This document shows, piece by piece, positions 45,864 through 56,646 of a stretch of DNA of 64,000 bases (position 1 is its first letter; every line of letters begins with the position of its first letter). The stretch comes from Adiantum capillus-veneris (taxonomy: Eukaryota; Streptophyta; Polypodiopsida; Polypodiales; Pteridaceae). The notes under the pieces were generated by a model. It did no database searches. It saw only the letters and a program-made list of their open reading frames with translations, and had not been told where the DNA came from. Made by a program: the position numbers and the translations under genes. The stretch covers positions 57,105,340 through 57,169,339 of the forward strand of contig CM043942.1 of NCBI GenBank assembly GCA_014529385.2, in the 5' to 3' direction.

Positions 45864-46516
45864 CAGGTACAATCATTTATGGGACATTGTGGATACTACC
45901 GACGTTTTATCTACATGTACGCTGTAATAGCAAAACCCTTGTATAGTCTAATCGCGCTCTTCAATTGTACCAATGAATGTGAGGAGTCATTCCAGAAACT
46001 AAAAGATGCACTGGTATCTGCACCAATTCTAAAAGCACCAGATTGGTCAAAGATCTTCCATGTACATGTAGATGCTTCGGCATTTGCAATAGGCTGTATA
46101 TTAGCACAACAGGGGAGGGTAAGACGGATTTTCCAATCAGTTATGCTAGTAGACAACTCAACAATGCAGAAAAGAATTATACTACCACTGAAAGAGAAGG
46201 ATTGGGTATGATATATGCGGTAAAGAAATTTCGGCATTACTTGCTCGCGAACAAATTCACATTCTTTGTGGATCATCAGGCACTCTTGTACTTAGTAAAC
46301 AAACCTTGTAACACGGGACGAATTGTAAGATGGTTCATTGTGTTGCTGGAGTTTGATTTTACGGTAGTAGTTAAGAAAGGAAAAACTCATCAAAGAGCAG
46401 ACCACCTTTCTCGATTACTACATGGCAAAAAAGCTACTGGGGTAGATGATGATCTCCCAGACGCATACCTGTTTAATATAGAGATGGTACCGAAATGGTC
46501 ATAGCAAATTATTCCA
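45864..46516 (+). pseudogene. Element D RNase H
   Basis: Blocks in order: SFMGHCGYYRRFIYMYAVIAK (RT connection), FHVHVDASAFAIGCIL (about 46060), NYTTTEREGLGMIYAVKKFRH, FFVDHQALLYLVN and RADHLSRLLHG. One indel near 46110-46130 shifts the frame. A TAG at 46501-46503 separates it from the integrase module that starts with NIEMVPKWS. Confidence 0.9.
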
Positions 46517-47867
46517 TTGCTGACATATGAAATCAATCTTGATGACAAACACACGGTGCAAGACATTAGACAAGCACGAAATTACACAATGCTTGCGGGA
46601 AGAATGTACCATCATGGAAACGATGGGATTCTAAGGTTGTGTATAAGCCCAGAGGAGTACGAAGCGTATCTAGAGGAGGCCCAAAGACAAACAAGGGGAT
46701 TCCATAGAGTAAATCAAATGATGTATGAACAACTAAGAAGACTTGGTGTGTATTGGCCAGGAATGACAGGCGATGTAGCTAAGTACATCAAGAAATGCGA
46801 CTTTTGCACATCCAATACTACTGTGGATTATACCACATTATACCAAGTGACAGTAGCACCCGCATGGAGTCATGCTATTGTGGAATATTTGACTAATAAG
46901 GAGCTACCAAGAGATTGGTCTAAAGCCAGACAAAAGGCTTTACAAATCGAAGCGAATAGGTATGCCCTCATTAGTGACCAATTGTATAAAAGAGGAACTG
47001 ATGACCAACTGAGGTTAGTTCCTCATGAGAATGACTACTTTCCATTATTGGAACAAGCTCATGCAGGCATAGCAGGAGGTCATTTTTCAGCAGAGAGAAC
47101 CGTAAAAATCATTATGGTTGCAGGTATATGGTGGCCGACCATGATTCAAGATGCAGCAGAATTCGTGAAAAGGGGTGTGATGAATGTCAACGCACTAAGG
47201 TACCAGTTAAAAGAGACGAAATGGCTTTAAGGCCAATGATGAGTGCTCGAGCATTCGCTAAATGAGGATTGGACTTTGTTGGTCCTATCACTCCAGCAGC
47301 GTATCGTTCACAAGCACAATATATCATAGTGGCCATGGATTACATGACCAAATGGGTGGAAGCAAAAGCCACAATGAAAGCAGACGCTAGAACCACGGCA
47401 CAATTCTTATATGAATATGTGTTTACACTGTTATGGCCTTCCAATCGAGCTGGTGAGTGATAGAGGGACACACTTTGTAAATGAAGTTATCCAACATCTC
47501 TTAAATGAGTTTATGGTAATTCATCGCAAATCTGCACCCTATCATCCACAAGCCAATGGCCAAGCGGAAGCAACCAACAAAATATTGTGCACAGTTCTTA
47601 CGAAACTGGTTAGTGAACAAGAACAGATTGGGATCAGATGCTCTATTCAATTGTGGGCTTTGTGCTATCGAGTTGCATATAAAACAACACTCAATGCTAC
47701 ACCATTTAATATGGTATATGGGTTAAATGCAGTATTGCCTATTGACTTTTTGATCCACACACTAAGGGTAGCCACACAATTGGACTGGACGGGGCATGAA
47801 CTTTCAGAACGGTTAGAGGACCTTGAAAAATTAGATGAGTTATGACTCAATGTTGTAGCAGCCATAT
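46517..47867 (+). pseudogene. Element D integrase with tandem-duplicated zinc-finger module
   Basis: Module 1 (46577-46808): GRMYHHGNDGILRLC, EEAQRQTRGFHRVNQ, LGVYWPGM, KKCDFC. Module 2 (46846-47187): VTVAPAWSHAIVEYL, DQLYKRGTDDQLRL, EQAHAGIAGGHFSAERT, IWWPTM, then CDEC, which is one base out of frame. Both align with the single module of element A. The core has FVGPITPAAYRSQAQYIIVAM (about 47275), SDRGTHFVNEVI (about 47455) and QANGQAEATNK (about 47550), giving an intact D,D-35-E set over a frameshift near 47445. The C-terminal part begins ALCYRVAYKTTLNATPFNMVY and continues into the next ORF. Confidence 0.88.
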
Positions 47868-49148
47868 ATGCAAAAAAAAAGACAACAGAAAGAGTTTTTT
47901 GACAAACATGTCAATAATAAGGACTTTAAAATGGGCGACTATGTCTTAGTATACACCCTTAAACAGCATGCCAAAAAGCTAAAGAAAAGGGGAATGGGGC
48001 CTTATTTGATCCAAGAAATATCGTCCAGTGGAGCAGTAAAACTGTCGACTCTAGATGGAAAAGAAATGCCGAACTGGATTAGTGGGTGTCGTTTAAAAAA
48101 ATATCATCTACCTTTAACACCGGAAATGTTGTTTCAATTGCATTATGGAAAAGCCTATAGACAGGAACAGCAAAGAATTCAGGACCAGGCACAACAAGAA
48201 GCCAAGGAACGGATTGCTAAACGAAAGCAGTTTCTCAGGACAATAAACGTGGTCACCCCAATCATGACTGACGAATATCCTCTTTCGACATCCCAAACAA
48301 ACGAAGCGGATATACAAAGCGAAGAATTAGCAAATACCATGACAGACTTTAGGGCTCAGGACGATAGCATCATTGACGACTTGGAAGATACGTGGTGTAG
48401 TCCTTACATAAAAGCTTATGCAGGCACAAAACAAGTTGAAATCTATGCATTGCTTGACACTGCAGCAAAAATGAGTGTCATCAGCTTTGAGCTCTTTCAG
48501 AAACTTGGACCAATGAGGACGATCCCAGAGACACACCGGTTGAAAGTAGCATCGGGTGATGAGGTGACCACGTTGTGGTCTATTATAATACCAATCATAG
48601 TGCAGGCACACCAGTACACTACAAAATTCCATGTACTGCCACCAAGTAAATCAGCAACGCCGTGTATCTTAGCAGTGTCATGGATGAAAGCTAACAGGGT
48701 ATTCATTGATTTGGATACTAATGAAGCACTGTTCCGAAATGACAACTTTTCAGAACCCTTCTTATCATATAACCAATACATGTCAAGGAGGAAACAGAAG
48801 TCAATACAACCACAAGGATATGCCCAACAACAAACAGAGTTTACAAGTCCAGCAACGTCTTATCAAAAATCAACAACCATGCAGGGAATCAGGCAAGTTT
48901 GGGTACGGCGTACAGATCTGGCCGAGGCACAATTACATCAAAAGAGGAAATACAAAGTTTGGATAAGGCAAGACAGCCTAATTCCTATAAAAAAGGGGGC
49001 AGAAAAACAGACAAAACACCAAAAGCCAGCAAAACTTCAAAGAACCACAGTCAAAATCGGTCGATTACGCAACGGACTATATTGGTATGGCGGCCAAAAT
49101 TGCCAATTCAAAACAGGCCAACAACACAAGAAGGGAGGCCAAAGATGA
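47868..49148 (+). CDS. Element D integrase C-terminus fused to second retropepsin-like domain (PR2)
   Basis: One 426-codon open frame. Residues 1-90 are integrase C-terminus (KRQQKEFFDKHV, YVLVYTLKQHAKKLKKRGMG). Residues about 160-290 resemble a retropepsin: VEIYALLDTAAKMSVISFELF (DTA at 48456-48464 in place of DTG), then ATPCILAVSWMKANRVFIDLD in the position of ILGRxW. Element A has the same domain with DTGA. The tail repeats Trp motifs (RQVWVRRTDL, YKVWIRQDSLI). The fusion in a single frame shows that PR2 is part of the pol polyprotein. With DTA it may be non-catalytic. The start after an A-run at 47872 reflects an upstream frameshift, not a real initiation site. Confidence 0.75.
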   Translation: MQKKRQQKEFFDKHVNNKDFKMGDYVLVYTLKQHAKKLKKRGMGPYLIQEISSSGAVKLSTLDGKEMPNWISGCRLKKYHLPLTPEMLFQLHYGKAYRQEQQRIQDQAQQEAKERIAKRKQFLRTINVVTPIMTDEYPLSTSQTNEADIQSEELANTMTDFRAQDDSIIDDLEDTWCSPYIKAYAGTKQVEIYALLDTAAKMSVISFELFQKLGPMRTIPETHRLKVASGDEVTTLWSIIIPIIVQAHQYTTKFHVLPPSKSATPCILAVSWMKANRVFIDLDTNEALFRNDNFSEPFLSYNQYMSRRKQKSIQPQGYAQQQTEFTSPATSYQKSTTMQGIRQVWVRRTDLAEAQLHQKRKYKVWIRQDSLIPIKKGAEKQTKHQKPAKLQRTTVKIGRLRNGLYWYGGQNCQFKTGQQHKKGGQR

Positions 49149-49500
49149 CCATCGAGCAGTTATCTACAACTGTCAATGTCAAGCCACATCATGCAAACAG
49201 CACGAGGAAACAAACAGAATCAACAACAAAAACTACAAGGATCTATAAGACCCAAGTCATCAAAGGAAAAGAAAAAATGTTCCACTAGAAAATGTAACAA
49301 AATATACGACAATATCGACTTCAAAGGATCCACATACGCCAATTCAAAACCAGTGGAAAACAATCAAACAAAGAGCGGCAGATTTACAACTACTCCTTGC
49401 AAAGAAAATCTGCCAACCAACTCAAGCTACCACAGGAAACCTCAACGACAAATGCCAATAAGCGAATCGCTTATACCTTCCTCTTACACCGCATAAATTC
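49149..49500 (+). pseudogene. Basic tail after PR2 of element D
   Basis: Frames rich in Lys, Gln, Thr and Asn (motif ILVWRPKLPIQ, another Trp-basic unit) continue to about 49496. No domain is recognised. The tail precedes the internal polypurine tract by about 130 bp. Confidence 0.45.
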
Positions 49501-49624
49501 TTTCTACATGCATTGACTGCACATGCATATAGGGCTATATTACAAGGCCTGCATTAGCACGAGTTCACACCCATGCACAGCATATACCCTTGACGATACC
49601 CTGTCGTTCGGGAGGACTACAACT

Positions 49625-49638
49625 AGGAGGGGGGGAGG
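49625..49638 (+). other. Internal polypurine tract of element D
   Basis: AGGAGGGGGGGAGG, nearly identical to the true 3' PPT (AGGAGGGGGGGGAG, 55706-55719). It lies just after the pol coding region, 6 kb before the 3' LTR. Element A has the same arrangement. Confidence 0.7.
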
Positions 49639-52222
49639 CATTCCAAATGCGGACTCATGACTCATGTCATATATTAGAGGGCAATGTTTGTGAGCAATTT
49701 TTCAACCATTTTTGCATTTTATTGTGTGATTTTGGGAAAAAGAATATGCCCTCGTAATTAATCAGAATTGGGAACCAAATCATCACACATGAGCCCCTAG
49801 GGATGTGTATAGACTATAAAGAGAGTCAAATCTGCCCAAAAAACGTCTAAAAACAGCAAAAAATAGGCCAAGATTGACGATTATGAGTGAGAATGTACAT
49901 AGACGAGAAAAATGTGAGCTACAAAGTGTTTTGCTTTTCATAGGTATTTTTATAGGTTAGAATTGCTATTTTCGGGTTATTTTGGGATTTATTTGCTTTA
50001 TTTTAGCCATTTTCTAGCAAAAATTATAGAAAAAAATTCCGTAATCCAGATGGAAACACAAAAGAAGAGATGCCTGATCGAGAAAGGTAAAGAAGACATA
50101 GAAAAAATAGGGACTGCAAAGGTGACAGGGCAAAATGACCACCGTCATGAAGGGACCTCCAACAGGAGAAATCTACAAAAATTGTAGAACTGGAGCAAAC
50201 GAGGTCCAAATCAAGAAATTTGCGAGCCTAAACTGCATCTCGCAAAAAGTTATGGCCACAGGTAAAAGATGGGAAAATTTTGTGTCGGAGTCTCGATTAC
50301 ATATAGAGAGGCTAGGCTAGAAATCTCTCATTTGAGCCATTTTCCATTGTGAGAGAGAGAGCTCCCTACAGCAGTTGAGACTTCCAGAAGCTCATCCATC
50401 ACGCACGGTCACCAGATCGACATCAGATATGAGAGGTACGCTCGTCAACACTGACTCTAAGTGTTGTTTACTTCAGTTAGTCGCAAAACCTCGCCAGCAT
50501 CACAATCACAACCTGTGCACACATACGGTAGACCGGTTGTTAGGGAGACCTAGAGGCCACCAAATGGAACCAAAATTGAAAGACACAATGCCTATAGATT
50601 AGGGATCAAGCCTATGACCTCGGAAAGCGCGAAGGAAGCCGCTCAGAAAACCTTAATTTCACAAGACCTGCAAAAGGGCAACTGAACCAAGGTGATCGAA
50701 AATGAGCCAAAACTCATAGACAGCAAGCCAATAACCTCGACAAACCGACTGAAGGGTTAGATCATGAAAAAGTTCGTCAAAACGGAGCCTAAAGTCCCTA
50801 TCTGATGGAAACTGCACAAAGCGTCACGATACTCTAACGGGCCGACTAAATGACAAAATGACACCAAATTTAACAAGGTACATCCAAAAGAGGTCAACTA
50901 CGAGATGGAATGTGTCCACTCAGGAAAAAAGCTCTTCCACTAGGACAAATGCCAGCAACAGGCCAGAAAGATGTCCAAATGGTCGTTTTTTCGTGTTGTA
51001 AACACCAAAACAACAACCGACTGCTTTGATGGAAGGTCAAAAGGAAATAAAAGAAAGCCGGAGTCATACAATGACCAAAAGGAATGGCGACCATCACCTA
51101 AGTGGTCTACTTCGACTCCAGGACTAGCTAAGTGCTGCAAACAGAGAGTACACTCTTCTAAATTGATTAAAACTTGATGTGTGTGTCTAGGAGAGCCTAT
51201 TAACACCATTGTGGTCAACTAACATTAAAAAAAACTGGTAAAAATGACTAAGTACTAGTCTATCGCGATAGACTTGAATTTACAATTAGACAAGTAAAAT
51301 TTTGATTTTGGCTTCATGAGGAGTTCTAACAAGGAATATTAACCACCATTATCAAATCAAAGTGCAAAAGGGATCTCTTTTGGCAAATAACCTAGTCTAT
51401 CGCGATAGACTTGCTACTACAATATTTTGGGGAAAGACTTTTCAAAATTTTCACAAAACAGACTTGGGAAAGCACATGAAGGCAATACACCAAATTTGGT
51501 GACAGGATGGACTCATATGGCAAGCCGAGAAAGACATGACGACAACTCAGAGTCAGAACAGGACATCTCAAGGGCAGACAGTTAAAATTCACATGTGAGA
51601 GGTCAAGAAACCTTACATCAACTTGGAGAAGGTAGACAGATGATCACAGAGCCAAAAAATGACAAATTGACACTGAGTACCAGTCTATCGCGATAGACTA
51701 AGCAGAGGGATACTAGGCCATCTAACCAAAAATTTGAATTAACAGTTGGATTCAACATGATGCAAGAAGACTACCCACTAAGTTTGAGCCCAAAACAACA
51801 CAAAATGAAGGAGATAGACCAACATCTCCTTGGAAGGAATGTAGAAAAAATGGGAGTTGATCCAAAAAGGGGTCACTTGACATTTGAGGTGAAAATGGGA
51901 TCAGATCATGTGCAAGGTATGAGAAACCAATTGGTGGAGGCACAACTGCAAAATAGGACCCTTGTCAAAAGATGGCTAGTCTATCGCGATAGACTGAGAA
52001 AAAGTTGCAAATAAACTGATTTTCAATTTGGGATTATAGTGACCTAACATGCCCTATGAACATACACCACACAAAATTTCAAGGCATTTGGACTTGTTCT
52101 CCTTCACCAACAACATTAATTTGAAGCCGTCAGAGTCGCGCAATGGAAGAGCTTGTCTATCTGCTAACATTTTACCTTAACTCATCTTGGGACTAAGAAG
52201 GCTCATCTAGATGCATGATTAA
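49639..52222 (+). other. Second (internal) leader of element D
   Basis: 2.6 kb with no supported ORF. A TATA-like CTATAAAGAG lies near 49816. Four palindromes lie at 51257-51995. AAATTTCAAGGCATTT (52074-52089) is shared with the gag leader. A splice-acceptor-like AATTGTGAATACAG lies near 52284, just before the aORF. The region looks like a diverged duplicate of the 5' leader. Confidence 0.6.
51257..51995. repeat. Palindrome array 2: AGTCTATCGCGATAGACT x4
   Basis: Perfect 18-bp copies lie at 51257-51274, 51394-51411, 51682-51699 and 51978-51995 (spacings 137, 288 and 296 bp). They sit directly upstream of the aORF, mirroring array 1 upstream of gag. Confidence 0.95.
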
Positions 52223-55200
52223 GTGGTAATCAATTTAGAAGAGAAGTACTATGTTTGTACATTAACTGTTAATTGTGAATACAGGATCCATGGATGCTTC
52301 TCTGGGGAAAAGAAAAGGCAAGAACCAACGGAAGGTGCAATACCCTATGCACTTCTACCCAATTCACTAAAGCCAGCGGCCACCTGGATACTTGCAGACG
52401 TGCAACAGGCAGCAGCCTTTCAGATCTATCAAGGTTCATATGTGGATGACAAAAGAAATTTAGTGGATACAGTGATGATCCCCAAGGAGGCAGAAAATTA
52501 CTTGAAAAGATCACCGCAAAGGTCATGGCTCAAAAAAGTTGGCTTATGGAACTTTGTATCACTACCACCAGTAGGGATAGATTTCAAGAGGGTACAACAC
52601 CTAATTGAGACTATCCAAGAAGATGGAACTTGCAGAGTGGCAGGCATGGATAATGAAGTGATGGAGATCCAGATCACCAAAGAAATCATCAAGGAGGCAT
52701 TGAAATTGTCTGATCAAGGAGCCAACATGAGAGAAAGAAGGAAAAACCTCACAGTCTACTTGCAAAAGTCCAAACTACCATCTTTTGAACTCATAGCAAA
52801 CCCGGAAGTAAGAGAACTGACACAGATCTATAGTCAGTGTTTGTTGAGCTACAGCAAAAGACCGCCAAGATACACTACACCACACGGGAGCATCTCAACC
52901 ACACTGACATGGGCTATGGGAATGACCCATGAGTTCTATATAGATCACGCATCATATCTGTTTGAAGAAGTGACAAAGCTAAGGCAGGACAAGCCAAATT
53001 ACATTGCAGGAGGAGAAGTCCTCACCAGAATCATATACCAGGCCATAGGCGCGGCAGATCAGCTACCACCTGCTCCCCATCAAAACGATTGGCTGGTGTT
53101 AAGAGAGAATATCGAAGACAGATCACAAAGGAAAGTACCGGCCTCTATTAACACCATTGGAGGACGCAGGCTGGAAAGAGTAACAAGAAGTGCACAAGAA
53201 AAGATGGAAGAAGAAAGAAGAACTGAAGAGGAAGATGTCCGACTAAAGAAGCGGAAATGGAAAACAACACCAGGTTGCAGAAGATAGCAAAAATGGAAAG
53301 GATGCTAGAAGGATTTGTTCTAGAGAGATCTCTACGAGGCGATGTAGGCGCCACTTGGAAACCTTCTAGTAGCACTTACACACTGAGAACGAAGAATAAA
53401 AACAACCCAGCTTTTGAGTTGGACTGGTTCGAGAGGTACATCCAAGAAAGAAATGCTAGGGACGAACCAGAATTGCTACTAGAAGAGGAGGATCTCCAAA
53501 CTTTGAGAGATCAGTTGAGGCCAACTTCACGAGATCAGGAAACACCACCGCCATCTCCAAGGCCAGAGACAAGTGAGAGGCAATCTACCCCACCTGCTGA
53601 CTCTCCTTTGCATTCAGAAAGCTCACATCGTGATGAGAGAGTTCATACACCACCCAGTGAAGAAGAAGAAGAAGAAAGAACAGATGGTCACCCAAACACT
53701 GGAACCATATCACAAATCGATAAAGGCAAGAAAAAGGAGGTGGATCAGACAAAAGATAAAGCTTCCTCCTCTCAAGAAATTGAGCTGGAAGCTACTATAG
53801 ATGAAGATTTGCAGTCAATGGAGACAATACTAAACCGAACAAGACTGCACAGTCAATGGTTAGCTGATCAGAACAGGTCCAACAAAACGAAGTTAGAAAA
53901 AACCCATCAAGAAGTTATGAGACTGCAGAGCAAAGAGATGACACTCTAAAATTGATCAGCATCAGAGATGCTGAGATCTTGGGAATCAAAAGCACGGTAA
54001 ATCTCCTCAAAGACAATTTACAGGAGTTTGAAGATTTCAATGCCATTTGTGAAGATACAATCAACGTATTCCTTGAAGATGTCAGTGACAAAGATGAACA
54101 CATCCATAAGTTGGAAAAAGAAAAGCAAGATGCGCTGGAGACAGTCAAAAGTTTGCAAGTCGTCATCGATGACTTACAAATTGAAGTCAAAGATTTGAGG
54201 GCAGTAACAGATATACAAGCAAGGGAAATCGAACGAGGTAAGAAACAAAAAACGTCGCTACCAACAACACCGGTAGTCCACCCACAAGAAGAAGTGGCTG
54301 CACTGAAGAGGGAGCTGGAGTTGGAAAGAAACAGCGCTTAATGATAGCCGAAAGTGCTCTTAGAGCAGAGATCAACTACAAAGGCAAAGTTCAGACTTAC
54401 AAAGTGAACAGCAACAAGGACCAGCTCCTGACAGTGAAATGGAAAGCATTGTTTCCAAATCACTCAGGGAAGAAAATGAAAACTTTCACATCAGGGTAAA
54501 GCAGTTAGAGGAGTCTGCAGCTCAAAAAGAGATGGAATTTCAAGCTCTCCAAATCAATAGTAGAACAATGGCTGCGCAAATCGCAAGTCTTCAAACTACA
54601 AGGCAACACCAAGGACAGGTACGAGTGCACTTGGAGCAAGCAGCCACGGATTTGGCTGGACTCGCCGAAGTATATGGGGGTCAAGATGACTACCAGGGAG
54701 AATCAGATGATCAGGAAGCCCCAGATACACAAATTGATCAAACTAGCTCCAAAGACAAAGAAATAGACGAAGATTCGGTCACGAGATTGGAAGAGCAGAG
54801 GCTGGCCGAGCAAATGGAAAAACAATCAGAGATGATATGGTACAAGGCAATGCAACTAGAAAAGGAGATGCTACAAGGGCTCTCCAGATCATGCAAAACA
54901 GCAGCAAAGCTACGGAGGAATGGAATGCCCCTATGTTACCCTATGCTCTGCTGAAATACGAAACTCTAACACATCAACGGCAGCTCGCAAAAGAAGAACA
55001 AGTGTCAGTGTTGAAGGAGAATTACAGGATCGGGAACAGCAAAACAGAATATAGACAGCAAGCCAAAGTGGAGGCGTCAATGGCTCTTGGATCATCCTAA
55101 TAACCTGATCCACTTAGTCAACGCACCGCCTGAGCTGAGGAATGACATAACTATTTGCCCAACTACCCTGAACATACACCTACAGCCAACATAAAGCACT

Positions 55201-55705
55201 ACAAAGCAGAAATCCGACATGGCTAAATTATCCCTAAATTGCCAGGCCCTGCAGAGGGAGCGAGAATATCCGGTACTTACATGTGAAAAACCCTTCAGGG
55301 CGCAATTGCATTAGAATTCGGAGGCTCTCCCGACCTATCCTGCAAGATGCTATGTAAAATAGCTCGAACCTTTTTGGCCTGTCTCACAGTCTTCTCAGAA
55401 AGCTGGACTTCAGAGTATATGGATACCGAAAGAAGCATCTCATAGCTGTCATACAATCTAAGTGGGCCACCCACAGAGCCAGTATTGTATGCCTATTTCA
55501 GACGGCTAATGTTTCTGCCAAGATACCATCTCCAAACCTTCGAAGAAGCATTTTACACAGGCTTCTTCATGTACAAGTCCAAAATTTTTGGCCCATTAAT
55601 GGCAAGCGAGTCTATGCGATATGATGCGTTTCTACATCAAATCAACCAAGAAGGATGACAACGACACTGAAGACAAAGACGATCATGTCATGGTAGACAT
55701 GAATT
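52223..55705 (+). pseudogene. Accessory protein aORF of element D (about 3.4 kb)
   Basis: Likely start near 52290 (MDASLGKRKGK), with an early frame change into the long frame. Conserved N-terminal domain (52350-53130): YALLPNSLKPAATW, GIDFKRVQHLIETIQEDGT, ITKEIIKEALKLSDQG, YSKRPPRYTTPHG, YIDHASYLFEEV, GGEVLTRIIYQAIG, PAPHQNDWLVL. An acidic Pro/Ser/Glu linker follows (53520-53720). Coiled-coil segments follow (53780-53949, 53952-54341, 54439-54954), with regular Leu/Glu/Lys heptads. A C-terminal region (55400-55660, FEEAFYTGFFMYKSKIFGP) ends near 55705, directly before the PPT. There is no signal peptide or membrane segment, so it is not an envelope gene. Frame breaks lie near 53270, 53950, 54340 and after 54950. 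Homologues B1 and C lie elsewhere in this window. Confidence 0.75.
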
Positions 55706-55719
55706 AGGAGGGGGGGGAG
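55706..55719 (+). other. Element D 3' polypurine tract
   Basis: AGGAGGGGGGGGAG directly precedes the 3' LTR start TGTTGGAGCCC. Confidence 0.9.
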
Positions 55720-56646
55720 TGTTGGAGCCCATTTTTCCAACTGTTGTAATGAGGCCATCTTGTAAAGCATATCAAATTCCCATTTTATGTCAAAGACGTC
55801 TTATCATTTTGATCCATTTGTCTGGGTCATGTAAGATTAATCAATTAGTCAGTACTCAGTACTCCCTTTGTTCCCACTTTGTAATAATGAGTAAGAGAAT
55901 CCCATGTACATTTTTGAGCTAAGGTGACTAAAGTATAAAAGTCACCTTAGAATCATTTTGCAATAACATTGTTTTTTAATATTAATCCTATGTCGTACGA
56001 GTCTGAGAGAGAGAGAGAGAGAGAGAGATTCTTATCCTCTTCGCTAGGCATTCTCCCTCACCGGATTCACGACGTGACTACACCATCGTGGTAGTCTCTC
56101 CGAGAGCTACGCGCCCACGCCACGCATTCACATTTTTGAGCTGTTCGCGATCGATCCTTCCTCGAGCTTGTTTTGTTTGTAAGTAGCACAAACAATGTCT
56201 GTTTTCAACAATCAAGTGCTTTATGGAATGAGAAAGAGATTAGCTACACATAGATACTCATGAACTTAAGTTTCGCCCACTTTTGGATTATGACCTGTTA
56301 GTCTATCGCGACTGTATTCGAGATAACTAGGGTTCAAATCTGGTGAGATTAGACTTATAGGTAAGTATATCCTAGTGAGAGGATGGTGCCTACAAGTTTT
56401 GATGCGATTCCGAGTTCATTGGAAGTGTAAACGGTGTTGTGAGCGGTTAGGGATAGAGTGGGTTGCATTCTTCCAGGGTTAGTGATTGATGCATCATAAA
56501 AGTGTGTATGTGTAGATTGGTCTCAGCCTGACAAGATAACGAGATTTCCTACGTGCACCTACGGATTAGTCGTGTCATCGGATGATAAGTATGTTGTCTG
56601 TGTCGTGCTTGTGAGTATGAACAGGGAGTAGTTAAGCCCTAAAACA
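55720..56646 (+). repeat. Element D 3' LTR (complete)
   Basis: A 927-bp LTR starting TGTTGGAGCC and ending CTAAAACA. It contains a (GA)n run (about 56006-56029) and the half palindrome AGTCTATCGCG at 56300-56310, followed 8 bp later by CGAGATAACT. The flanking five bases are TCGGG; the matching left copy was lost. Confidence 0.93.

Larger units (their letters stand above)
38448..56646 (+). mobile_element. Ty3/gypsy element D with extra ORF (18.2 kb, 5' LTR truncated)
   Basis: The 3' LTR is complete (55720-56646). The 5' LTR keeps only its last 569 bp (38448-39016), so about 359 bp, and probably a few codons of element E, were lost at the left junction. Order: LTR, Asp-type PBS, leader with palindromes, gag, gag-PR linker with deleted PR1, RT, RNase H, integrase with duplicated zinc finger, PR2, internal PPT, second leader with palindromes, aORF, PPT, LTR. 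It interrupts the RT of element E. The PBS and the lack of a chromodomain place it with A rather than E. Confidence 0.93.

Noticed and set aside
52223-55705. Envelope gene in element D
   Set aside because: Position fits an env-like ORF, but no signal peptide, transmembrane segment or furin-like site is visible; coiled coils and a conserved soluble-looking domain instead.
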